Assembly: GCA_045649685.1 (NCBI GenBank)
Contig: JAZRQJ010000007.1
Span: 124,001-188,000, forward strand
DNA: 64,000 bases
Direction: 5' to 3'
From: RUG12519 sp045649685
GTDB lineage: Bacteria > Bacillota > Clostridia > Oscillospirales > Ruminococcaceae
Under the pieces are notes generated by a model, which saw only the letters and a list, made by a program, of their open reading frames with translations, had not been told where the DNA came from and searched no databases. A program made the translations under genes and the position numbers. Of the stretch, positions 8,261 to 15,481 are shown piece after piece. How positions within the stretch are numbered: position 1 is the first letter of the stretch; every line of letters begins with the position of its first letter.

Positions 8261-9712
8261 ATGAAGGGCAAAATTTTTGTGTTTTTGACTGTGTTTGTAC
8301 TTTGTTTTAATTTTTTGTTTTCTGGATTGTGTAGTGCAGAAAATGATGAATTTGTTATAGGTGTTGATGTTAATGTGCCACCTATGGGATTTCTTGGGAA
8401 AAATGGAGATGTCGTTGGACTAGATATAGACCTTGCTAGAGAAGTATGTAAAGTAATGGGTAAAACTTTAAAAGTGCAACCCATTGATTGGGATGCCAAA
8501 GAATTGGAATTAAATACAAATAAGATAGATGCAATATGGAATGGTATGTCTTATACGCCGGAAAGAGATCAAAATATGTTGTTGACTAGTGCATATATGC
8601 AAAATAGACAGGTTTTGGTTGTTAAGAAAGGTGCAAATATTTCTAATTTAGACGATTTGAAACAAAAAAATATATGTGGACAAAAGGGGTCTACAGGAAT
8701 AATATCACTCAAAAATAGTGCTGTTGGGAAAAACGCTAAAACAATAACAGAGCTTGATAATATGGTTGATTGCTTAAATGAAGTTAGGTTGGGTAAATCT
8801 GAAGCAACTGTAGTAGATGAAGTTGTTGTGAGATATTATTTTACTAAAAATTCGCTTCAAAATGACTTTAAAATTTTGGATCAAGAGCTTGAGACAGAAG
8901 ACTATGTTATAGCTGTTAGAAAAGATAATTTGGAGTTAAAGGATAAAATTGAAAAAGCATTAAAAGTGGTTGTTGAAGATGGCCGAGCAGGAGAAATTTC
9001 TAGAAAGTGGGTTGGAAGTAATGTTATAACTTTTAGTGCAATTAAAGAAAAAGAATCTGCGACGGATAATAAAAATGTTAATGTTTTTTCAGAATTGTTT
9101 CAAGGACTTTTAGTGACATTAAAATTGTTTGCAATTTGTTGGGTGATGTCAATTCCACTTGGTTTAATACTATGTTTTTTGCGTAGAGTTAGATTGAAAT
9201 TTGTTAAGATCATAATTGATGTGTATATATGGATTATGAGAGGAACTCCACTTTTGCTACAAATATTTTTCTTGTTTTATGGACTACCTTTAATGTTTCC
9301 AAATTTGCAGATGAATGACAGATTTTTAGTTGGAGTTATTGCATTTGTATTAAACTATGTTGCATATTTTGCAGAAATTTTCCGTGGAGGAATTAAGAAT
9401 GTTGATAAAGGACAATTTGAGAGCATAAAAGTACTAAAAATACCGAAAATAAAGGCTATGTTTAGAATAATTATTCCACAAATGCTTCGTGTTTGTTTAC
9501 CATCAATTTGTAACGAGTCTGTTGCGTTAGTTAAAGACACTGCCTTGATTTTTTCTGTAGGAGTTATTGAGTTATTAACAACTGCAAAAAATCTGGTTAA
9601 TACGAACGCTGATATTTTAGCATACATAATTGCTGCGGGGATATATTTACTAATATGTTCTTTAGTAAATTTGATTTTTAAAATTTGGGAAAACAAGTTA
9701 AAGTTTGAATAA
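8261..9712 (+). CDS. Polar amino-acid ABC importer, fused binding protein and permease
   Basis: A 483-aa fusion. Residues 1-27 form a signal/anchor sequence (hydrophobic FVFLTVFVLCFNFLFSGLC). Residues about 30-255 are a type 3 extracellular solute-binding domain, with the amino-acid binding-protein blocks DIDLAREVCKVMGK and IDWDAKELELNTNKIDAIWNG. Residues about 275-483 are a permease with about five membrane segments and the ATPase-docking EAA loop around GQFESIKVLKIPKIKAMF. Such fusions place the binding domain on the outer face, as in the GlnPQ and ArtPQ systems of Firmicutes. GGAGG sits 8 bases before the ATG. The partner ATPase follows 17 bases downstream. The upstream leader codes a His-rich peptide, which makes histidine a candidate substrate, but the protein alone only supports a polar amino acid. 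Confidence 0.9.
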   Translation: MKGKIFVFLTVFVLCFNFLFSGLCSAENDEFVIGVDVNVPPMGFLGKNGDVVGLDIDLAREVCKVMGKTLKVQPIDWDAKELELNTNKIDAIWNGMSYTPERDQNMLLTSAYMQNRQVLVVKKGANISNLDDLKQKNICGQKGSTGIISLKNSAVGKNAKTITELDNMVDCLNEVRLGKSEATVVDEVVVRYYFTKNSLQNDFKILDQELETEDYVIAVRKDNLELKDKIEKALKVVVEDGRAGEISRKWVGSNVITFSAIKEKESATDNKNVNVFSELFQGLLVTLKLFAICWVMSIPLGLILCFLRRVRLKFVKIIIDVYIWIMRGTPLLLQIFFLFYGLPLMFPNLQMNDRFLVGVIAFVLNYVAYFAEIFRGGIKNVDKGQFESIKVLKIPKIKAMFRIIIPQMLRVCLPSICNESVALVKDTALIFSVGVIELLTTAKNLVNTNADILAYIIAAGIYLLICSLVNLIFKIWENKLKFE

Positions 9713-9729
9713 ATTTGGAGGAATAATAT

Positions 9730-10356
9730 ATGTACATTATAAATGCTATAAATATAGGAAAAAAATTCGGTAATAATACTGTTTTTGATAATTTAAATTT
9801 TAAAGTAAAAAAGGGAGAAGTAGTTACAGTTGTTGGACCATCTGGAAAAGGAAAATCAACACTATTAAGATGTTTGATAGGTTTAGAAAATATTGATTCT
9901 GGAACTATTGAAATTGATGGAAAAATATTGGTCAAAGATGGGATATATGTTAATTCTAAGAAGCAATCTGAAATTTTGTCAGAAGTGGGAATGGTATTTC
10001 AAAATTATAATTTATTTCCCAATTTAACCGTTAGACAAAATTTAGAAATTGTTAATAACGATAGTAAAAAAATAGATATGTTACTAAAACGGTTTGGATT
10101 ATATGATAGAAAAGATGCATATCCTGCTAATATTTCAGGTGGACAAAAACAACGGCTAGCAATTATTAGAGCTATGATGTTAAATCCTAAAATAATATTT
10201 TTTGATGAACCAACATCTGCTTTAGATAAGGATAATAGAGGAGAAATAGTTAAACTAATAAATGAATTAAATGCTGAAAAATATACAATAGTAATAGTTA
10301 CTCACGACAAGCAGTTTGTTGATTGTTTAGATTCAATTATTTATGATATGACTTAA
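9730..10356 (+). CDS. Amino-acid ABC transporter ATP-binding protein
   Basis: ATPase subunit of 208 aa that powers the preceding fused importer. It shows Walker A GPSGKGKST (about residue 36), Q-loop VFQNYNLFPNLT, signature ISGGQKQRLAI (about 134), Walker B IIFFDEPTSALD (about 155) and the switch histidine in VTHD. It resembles the GlnQ/ArtM group but is about 30 residues shorter than the usual 240, ending soon after the H-loop. Walker A has Lys where most relatives have Ser or Ala (GPSGKGKST). A TTGGAGGAAT ribosome site precedes the ATG. It shares the transcript with the permease gene and ends at a hairpin terminator. Confidence 0.92.
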   Translation: MYIINAINIGKKFGNNTVFDNLNFKVKKGEVVTVVGPSGKGKSTLLRCLIGLENIDSGTIEIDGKILVKDGIYVNSKKQSEILSEVGMVFQNYNLFPNLTVRQNLEIVNNDSKKIDMLLKRFGLYDRKDAYPANISGGQKQRLAIIRAMMLNPKIIFFDEPTSALDKDNRGEIVKLINELNAEKYTIVIVTHDKQFVDCLDSIIYDMT

Positions 10357-10371
10357 AAATATAAAGTAGAA

Positions 10372-10406
10372 AAGCACGTACCATTCAAAGTGAATGATAC
10401 GTGCTT
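10372..10406 (+). terminator. Hairpin terminator of the amino-acid importer unit
   Basis: A long stem pairs AAGCACGTA-CCATTCA with TGAATG-ATACGTGCTT (one bulge), with a 3-base loop. The following tract GAAATTTTGTGTTTT is only partly T-rich. Confidence 0.65.
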
Positions 10407-10444
10407 GAAATTTTGTGTTTTAAAATAACAAGTATGTTAAATTT

Positions 10445-10795
10445 TTATTTTTGGTTTTTATAGATAATGTGAAATGGGTATCCTTTTTTATCTATATTGT
10501 TTAAACTTAAATTTAACTTTTTTGCTAGTTTTAATAAACACTATATTCATCAATTGGATCTTTGGAATGGCTTGTAACTTCAATTTCTACAAAATATCTT
10601 AGTTTTTTTACATAATCTAAAGCAATTTTATATTTATTTAATATAGATAGGTTTCTCTTTGTTTATCAACAACAGCAATTTTTTCTAAGCCTAAAATATT
10701 AAATATTTTATTTAAATTTTTGCTATTATCGATTTCTAATTATTTGTTTCTATTTTCACATCATTTTTGGAGTTTTCGTCATATTGCTAAATATT
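10445..10795 (-). pseudogene. Decayed CYTH-domain (CyaB-like) gene remnant
   Basis: Minus-strand translation in shifting frames gives pieces that fit the C-terminal half of a CYTH/CyaB-like triphosphate-tunnel protein. The pieces are QYDENSKNDVKIET, ILGLEKIAVVDKQRETYLY, KIALDYVKKLRYFVEIEV and KLNLSLNNIDKKGYPFHIIYK, ending in a TAA at 10445-10447. At least three frame changes or stops separate them, and no start or N-terminal ExExK motif is seen, so the gene is broken and truncated at its 5' end. The order of blocks, with VDKQRETY before FVEIEV and then the GYPF ending, is what supports the family call. The whole stretch 10407-10840 contains nothing else that I can recognise. Confidence 0.65.
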
Positions 10796-10854
10796 CAATG
10801 TTAAAAATAATTGTTTGATTATGATGCAATATTCACTAGAAAGGAGGGTTGAAT

Positions 10855-11166
10855 ATGATTTCTATTATAACTTCTGCTATAACTTATTTAGTCGTAGTGA
10901 AAAAGATTGAAGCAATAAAAATCTTGGCTGATAGTAAAATTGAACAAATAAGGGAAGAATCGGATAGAGAGTTGAAAAAAATTCAAAAGGAAACAGATGA
11001 GCAAATCATATTAAAAACTGTTGAAAGCGATTTGTCATCTAACCGCAATAAAAATGAACAAATAAATGATTTGACCTTTAAATATTTGAAAAATCATCTT
11101 AATAAAAATCCACAAGAATTGGGCAAAATTGTAGAGGAATTGAAAAATTTTTGCAAAAAGGTTTAA
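10855..11166 (+). CDS. Small hypothetical protein, membrane-proximal coiled coil
   Basis: An ORF of 103 aa with no family that I recognise. The first 17 residues (MISIITSAITYLVVVKK) are hydrophobic and could insert in the membrane. Residues about 18-60 are highly charged with a heptad-like pattern (KIEQIREESDRELKKIQKETDEQ), suggesting a coiled coil. The tail is charged as well. The start is the ATG at 10855, six bases after a perfect AAGGAGGG (10841-10848); an in-frame TTG at 10849 touches that site and is unlikely. It stands alone between a decayed gene and tRNA-Leu and has its own terminator. Small ORFs like this occur in phage and island remnants, but nothing here proves that origin. Confidence 0.6.
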   Translation: MISIITSAITYLVVVKKIEAIKILADSKIEQIREESDRELKKIQKETDEQIILKTVESDLSSNRNKNEQINDLTFKYLKNHLNKNPQELGKIVEELKNFCKKV

Positions 11167-11187
11167 GGCAATAAATAGTTAAACAAA

Positions 11188-11218
11188 AACAAGTTGTATG
11201 TGTTAACAACTTGTTTTT
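11188..11218 (+). terminator. Intrinsic terminator after the small ORF
   Basis: Perfect 10-bp arms, AACAAGTTGT and ACAACTTGTT, with an 8-base loop are followed by TTT. It may also serve tRNA-Leu, which converges from the other strand and ends at 11285. Confidence 0.8.
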
Positions 11219-11284
11219 ATATTTTGTTCGAGTTTTGAAATTTTTATTTTTCCTTCTAAAACGAAAACATCAATCATTAGTACT

Positions 11285-11369
11285 TGGTGCGAGTGATGGG
11301 ACTTGAACCCATACGTCGATTGACACACGCCCCTCAAACGTGCCTGTCTGCCGGTTCCAGCACACTCGC
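11285..11369 (-). tRNA. tRNA-Leu (anticodon GAG)
   Basis: Minus-strand cloverleaf. The acceptor stem is GCGAGTG/CACTCGC and the D arm contains the AACCGGCAGAC block. The anticodon stem CACGT/GCGTG (closing T-G wobble) carries a TTGAGGG loop, giving anticodon GAG. A long variable arm typical of tRNA-Leu is formed by TGTC and GACG, and the T arm is ATGGG-TTCAAGT-CCCAT. The discriminator is A, and the CCA end is encoded (11287-11285). It decodes CUC and CUU leucine codons. Confidence 0.93.
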
Positions 11370-11395
11370 ATATAACAATTTCCAAATATGATAGT

Positions 11396-11424
11396 ATTCT
11401 ATCAGATGTATAGGATTTTGTCAA
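11396..11424 (-). promoter_or_regulatory. Promoter of tRNA-Leu
   Basis: On the minus strand: -35 TTGACA (11424-11419, consensus), a 17-bp spacer and -10 TAGAAT (11401-11396). It ends 27 bases before the mature tRNA, a normal distance for a tRNA gene. Confidence 0.85.
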
Positions 11425-11530
11425 TAATTTAAGTGATTAAAATATTGATCTAATAAAAGAAGTGATATATATATAAGGATTTAAGAGTATTGTATATTCA
11501 TAAATTGTGGTGGTTTTTATTGTAATGTGA

Positions 11531-11539
11531 TGCTATAAT
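11531..11539 (+). promoter_or_regulatory. Candidate extended -10 promoter of the hsd operon
   Basis: The TGC-TATAAT sequence is an extended -10 element; no good -35 is seen 17 bases upstream. An alternative pair, TTGATC (11445-11450) and TATATA (11468-11473), lies further upstream. The rest of 11425-11648 shows only the ribosome site of hsdM. Confidence 0.45.
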
Positions 11540-11648
11540 TATGCTATAAGTGTGCAAATAATATGTAATATATGATTATTTAACATAATTGAAGCGTTTT
11601 TGTGAACAAAATAACTACTAAAAATGTAAATTTGTCGGAGGAATAAGA

Positions 11649-14204
11649 ATGAATAAACAACAGCTTGCAGCAAAAATTTGGGAGTCGGCAAATAAAATGC
11701 GATCCAAGATAGAAGCTAATGAATATAAGGACTATATTCTTGGTTTTATTTTTTACAAATTTTTGTCTGACAAAGAAATTAAATATTTGATAGAAATTGG
11801 TTATACAAGTGATGATATGAAAACAGTTATAGAAGAAGATTCTGAGATTGTAGAAAATGTTCAGAAAAATATTGGGTATTTTATTGACTATAATAATCTA
11901 TTTTCTACATGGCTTTCAAAAGGAAGTGATTTTAACGTTGCGGATGTACGTGACGCTTTATCGGCGTTTAGTCGATTAATTAATGCATCTCACAAAAAGG
12001 TTTTTGATGGAGTATTTGATACGTTGCAGACAGGTCTTTCTAAGTTGGGGGATAGCTCAAATTCTCAAACAAAAGCTATTAGTGATTTGTTACAACTGAT
12101 TAAGGATATTCCTATGGATGGAAAACAAGATTATGATGTTTTAGGATTTATTTATGAATATTTGATTTCAAATTTTGCGGCTAATGCGGGAAAGAAGGCC
12201 GGAGAATTCTATACCCCACACGAGGTTTCCATCTTAATGTCAGAAATTGTTGCAGATCATTTGAAGGATAGAAGAAAAATCAAAATTTATGATCCTACAT
12301 CGGGGTCTGGTTCGCTGTTGATTAATATTGGTAAGGCGATTGGAAAACATATGGGAAATAGTGACTGTATAAAATACTATGCTCAGGAATTGAAAGAAAA
12401 CACATATAATCTTACAAGAATGAATTTGATTATGCGAGGAATTTTACCTGATAATATTGTGACAAGAAATGGGGATACTCTGGAGGAGGATTGGCCATAT
12501 TTTGATGAGACGGATCCTTTTGGTTCATATGATCCGTTGTATGTAGATGCTGTTGTTTCAAATCCTCCATATTCTCAAAATTGGAATCCTGCTGACAAGG
12601 ATTCTGATCCAAGATATTCAAGATTTGGATTGGCACCTAAAGCTAAAGCGGACTATGCCTTTTTACTTCATGATTTGTTCCACATTAAAAGTGATGGAAT
12701 CATGACGATTGTCCTTCCACATGGTGTTCTCTTTAGAGGTGGTGAAGAAGGGACAATAAGAAAAAATCTTATTGAGAATAATCATATTGATGCAGTTATT
12801 GGTCTTCCTGCGAATATCTTCTTTGGAACAGGTATACCTACAATTATCATGGTGTTGAAACAGAAAAAAGATAATACTGATATTTTAATTGTTGATGCAT
12901 CAAAAGGATTTGCAAAAGTAGGTAAAAATAATAAACTTCGCGCATCAGATATTAAAAAAATAACAGATGTAGTTACTAAGAGATTAGATATTACAAAATT
13001 TTCTCGTGTCGTTTCAAGAAATGAGGTTAGAGGAAATGACTATAATCTCAATATCCCTCGCTATATTGATTCTTCAGAAAAACCGGAAAACTGGGATATA
13101 TATGCTTCAATGTTTGGAGGTGTTCCAAAAAGAGAAATTGATGAATTAGAAGAGTATTGGAAAGCTTTTCCGTCATTAAAAGAAAAATTGTTTGCAAAAG
13201 TTAATGAGGAGTATTATGAACTAAAAGTAGACAGTATTAAGAAAACAGTAGATGAATCTGGTGACGTTAGGGCATTCATCGATCATTATGTCTCAGCTTT
13301 TGCTGATTTTAAGCAATTTTTGAATAAAGAATTAATGCAAGCTATGACAGGAGTTAACATCTCAAAGGAAGAAGAAATTTTAAGTGAAGATATTTTTGAT
13401 AGATTAAAGAGTGTTCCACTGGTAGATGCATATGAAGCATATCAAATATTAGATGATGACTGGAATAGGATTGCGATTGATTTAGAAATTATACAGACAG
13501 AAGGATTTTCAGCTACAAAGATTGTAGAGCCTAATATGGTGGTTAAGAAAAAGAACGGCAAAGATCAAGAAGTTCAGGAAGGCTGGAGTGGGCGTGTTAT
13601 TCCTTTTGAACTTGCACAGAAGAAGTTTTTATCTGATGATATGGAATCTTTAAAGAAAGCTGAAGATCGTCTGTTAGAAATAACATCTGGATATGAACAG
13701 ATTTTAGATGAGCTACCGGAAGAAGAAAAGGAAAAAGATTTTGTTAATGAAAATAAAACAGCATTTGTTTGGTCAGAAGTTAAAAAAGCAATTAAGGCAG
13801 AAGATGTTGATTTAAAAATTCTAGATATTTTAAAGAAAGTATTTGCTGATAACGAAGAGGAGAAGAAGCTTAAAAAGCAGATAAATAATCAGAGTTACGC
13901 TCTACATATGAATACAAAAAAGGTTATTGAAAATCTTAATGATGATCAGGCTATGGAACTGTTAAGCGATAAGTGGATTGTTCCGTTAGTTGATGGATTA
14001 TATTCATTACCTCAAAGTGTTATAGGAAATTTAATTTCAAAATTAGAAAAACTTGTTAAAAAATATGATTCAACATTAGCAGAGGTTGAAAGCCAAATTA
14101 ATAATACTGAAAAAGAGCTATCTAATATGCTTGATTTACTTTGTGGCAATGAATTCGATATGAAGGGAATTGCAGAATTAAAAAAAATACTTGGAGGTAA
14201 TTGA
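11649..14204 (+). CDS. hsdM: Type I restriction-modification system, methyltransferase subunit HsdM
   Basis: DNA N6-adenine methyltransferase subunit, 851 aa. The N-terminal HsdM helical domain begins MNKQQLAAKIWESANKMRSK. The S-adenosylmethionine motif DPTSGSGSLL (about residue 214) and catalytic motif NPPY (about 304) show a gamma-class N6 methyltransferase. It is longer than the classical 500-530 aa HsdM. Residues from about 480 to the end form a charged, partly coiled-coil extension, of a kind seen in a group of Firmicutes HsdM proteins. With HsdS it methylates the recognition site, and with HsdR it restricts unmodified DNA. CGGAGGAATAAGA precedes the ATG. It is the first gene of a tight three-gene operon, with hsdS starting one base after its stop. 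Confidence 0.95.
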   Translation: MNKQQLAAKIWESANKMRSKIEANEYKDYILGFIFYKFLSDKEIKYLIEIGYTSDDMKTVIEEDSEIVENVQKNIGYFIDYNNLFSTWLSKGSDFNVADVRDALSAFSRLINASHKKVFDGVFDTLQTGLSKLGDSSNSQTKAISDLLQLIKDIPMDGKQDYDVLGFIYEYLISNFAANAGKKAGEFYTPHEVSILMSEIVADHLKDRRKIKIYDPTSGSGSLLINIGKAIGKHMGNSDCIKYYAQELKENTYNLTRMNLIMRGILPDNIVTRNGDTLEEDWPYFDETDPFGSYDPLYVDAVVSNPPYSQNWNPADKDSDPRYSRFGLAPKAKADYAFLLHDLFHIKSDGIMTIVLPHGVLFRGGEEGTIRKNLIENNHIDAVIGLPANIFFGTGIPTIIMVLKQKKDNTDILIVDASKGFAKVGKNNKLRASDIKKITDVVTKRLDITKFSRVVSRNEVRGNDYNLNIPRYIDSSEKPENWDIYASMFGGVPKREIDELEEYWKAFPSLKEKLFAKVNEEYYELKVDSIKKTVDESGDVRAFIDHYVSAFADFKQFLNKELMQAMTGVNISKEEEILSEDIFDRLKSVPLVDAYEAYQILDDDWNRIAIDLEIIQTEGFSATKIVEPNMVVKKKNGKDQEVQEGWSGRVIPFELAQKKFLSDDMESLKKAEDRLLEITSGYEQILDELPEEEKEKDFVNENKTAFVWSEVKKAIKAEDVDLKILDILKKVFADNEEEKKLKKQINNQSYALHMNTKKVIENLNDDQAMELLSDKWIVPLVDGLYSLPQSVIGNLISKLEKLVKKYDSTLAEVESQINNTEKELSNMLDLLCGNEFDMKGIAELKKILGGN

Positions 14205-14205
14205 T

Positions 14206-15456
14206 ATGGGAAAAAATGATAAAAAGCCAGCAATACGCTTCCAAGGGTTTACTGACGATTGGGAACAGCGTAAGTTATTAGAAGTGGCTGATAAGGTAAC
14301 AGAAAAGAATTTGGATTTTGCAGTTCAGGAGACCTTTACGAACTCCGCAGAATTTGGTGTAATCAGCCAACGCGATTTCTTTGATCATGACATTTCAAAT
14401 GCGGATAATATCGGTGGTTACTATGTAGTTAGAAATGAGGATTTTGTTTATAATCCGCGTATTTCAGTAACGGCTCCGGTTGGTCCCGTAAACCGCAATA
14501 AATTAGGCAGAAGTGGCGTAATGTCGCCACTTTACATGGTATTTAGAACACACGATATTGATACAACGTATCTTGAATGGTTCTTTAAGAGTAGTTATTG
14601 GCATCCGTTCATGTTTTTTAACGGGGATTCAGGCGCAAGATCAGACCGTTTTTCAATCAAAGATGCTGTCTTTTTTGAGATGCCAATACCTTTACCGAGT
14701 ATCGACGAACAGATGAAAATCGGTGCCTATATGGATAAGATTGATAACCTTATCACCCTTCAACAGCGTAAGCTTGAAAAGTTGAAAAAAATCAAGAAAT
14801 CAATGCTTGACAAGATGTTTCCTCGTGATGGAGCCAAAACACCGGAAATTAGGTTTGAAGGTTTTACTGACGATTGGGAACAGCGTGAGTTATCTTCTTT
14901 GTGTGAAAAGTTTACAGATGGCGATTGGATTGAATCAAAGGACCAGAGTGATTCGGGCATACGCTTAGTTCAAACTGGTAACGTTGGCGTTGCAAGATTT
15001 TTAGATAAGCCAAACAATCAAAAATGGATTTCTGAGGATACGTTTTATCGGCTTCATTGCGAAGAAGTTTTTCCCGGCGATATCCTTATTTCGAGATTGC
15101 CTGAACCAGCTGGAAGAGCATGTATTATGCCGGTTTTAACGACAAAAATGATTACAGCCGTTGATTGTACAATAGTCAGAACTATGCAAGATGTTAGCAA
15201 CAAATTCTTGGTGCAATATTTGTCATCACAGGATTATTTTAAAGAAGTTAATACCTGTCTTGCAGGAGGAACAAGGCAGCGAATTAGCCGTAGTAATCTT
15301 GCAGATTTTGTTGTTCCGATCCCTGTAGATAAGGATGAACAGGATAGAATTGGTAACTATTTTGAATCTCTTGATAACCTTATCACCCTTCAACAGTGTA
15401 AGCTTGAAAAGTTGAAAAAAATCAAGAAATCAATGCTTGACAAGATGTTTGTATAA
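14206..15456 (+). CDS. hsdS: Type I restriction-modification specificity subunit HsdS
   Basis: 416-aa DNA-recognition subunit with two target recognition domains. Each half begins with a copy of FTDDWEQRxL (residues about 15 and 220) and ends with a copy of the helical spacer DNLITLQQ-KLEKLKKIKKSMLDKMF. The two recognition domains between them differ, so the site should be bipartite and asymmetric. The ATG at 14206 is chosen because GGAGG lies 8 bases upstream; an upstream in-frame TTG at 14191 overlaps hsdM and precedes that ribosome site. The spacer helices are coded by 80-bp DNA repeats with one difference, which would allow in-frame recombination. Base composition is slightly richer in G and C than in the neighbouring genes, as is common for frequently exchanged hsdS genes. 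Confidence 0.95.
   Translation: MGKNDKKPAIRFQGFTDDWEQRKLLEVADKVTEKNLDFAVQETFTNSAEFGVISQRDFFDHDISNADNIGGYYVVRNEDFVYNPRISVTAPVGPVNRNKLGRSGVMSPLYMVFRTHDIDTTYLEWFFKSSYWHPFMFFNGDSGARSDRFSIKDAVFFEMPIPLPSIDEQMKIGAYMDKIDNLITLQQRKLEKLKKIKKSMLDKMFPRDGAKTPEIRFEGFTDDWEQRELSSLCEKFTDGDWIESKDQSDSGIRLVQTGNVGVARFLDKPNNQKWISEDTFYRLHCEEVFPGDILISRLPEPAGRACIMPVLTTKMITAVDCTIVRTMQDVSNKFLVQYLSSQDYFKEVNTCLAGGTRQRISRSNLADFVVPIPVDKDEQDRIGNYFESLDNLITLQQCKLEKLKKIKKSMLDKMFV
14741..14820 (+). repeat. 80-bp direct repeat, copy 1, central spacer of hsdS
   Basis: Matches 15371-15450 at 79 of 80 positions; the difference is C at 14767 against T at 15397. It codes for the conserved helix that joins the recognition domains. The offset between copies is 630 bp, exactly 210 codons. 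Confidence 0.95.
15371..15450 (+). repeat. 80-bp direct repeat, copy 2, C-terminal helix of hsdS
   Basis: Second copy of the repeat at 14741-14820, ending two codons before the hsdS stop. A shorter identical 24-bp pair lies at 14248-14271 and 14863-14886, at the start of each half. Confidence 0.95.
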
Positions 15457-15481
15457 ATTTTATATTAGAGGAAGTGCTACG

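Noticed and set aside
8239..8499. Minus-strand ORF opposite the importer start
   Set aside because: It overlaps the signal sequence and binding-domain codons of a clear gene and has no start signals.
14206..15456. Phase-variable hsdS inversion system
   Set aside because: The repeats are direct, not inverted, and there is no second hsdS or recombinase gene nearby; only deletion-type recombination is supported.
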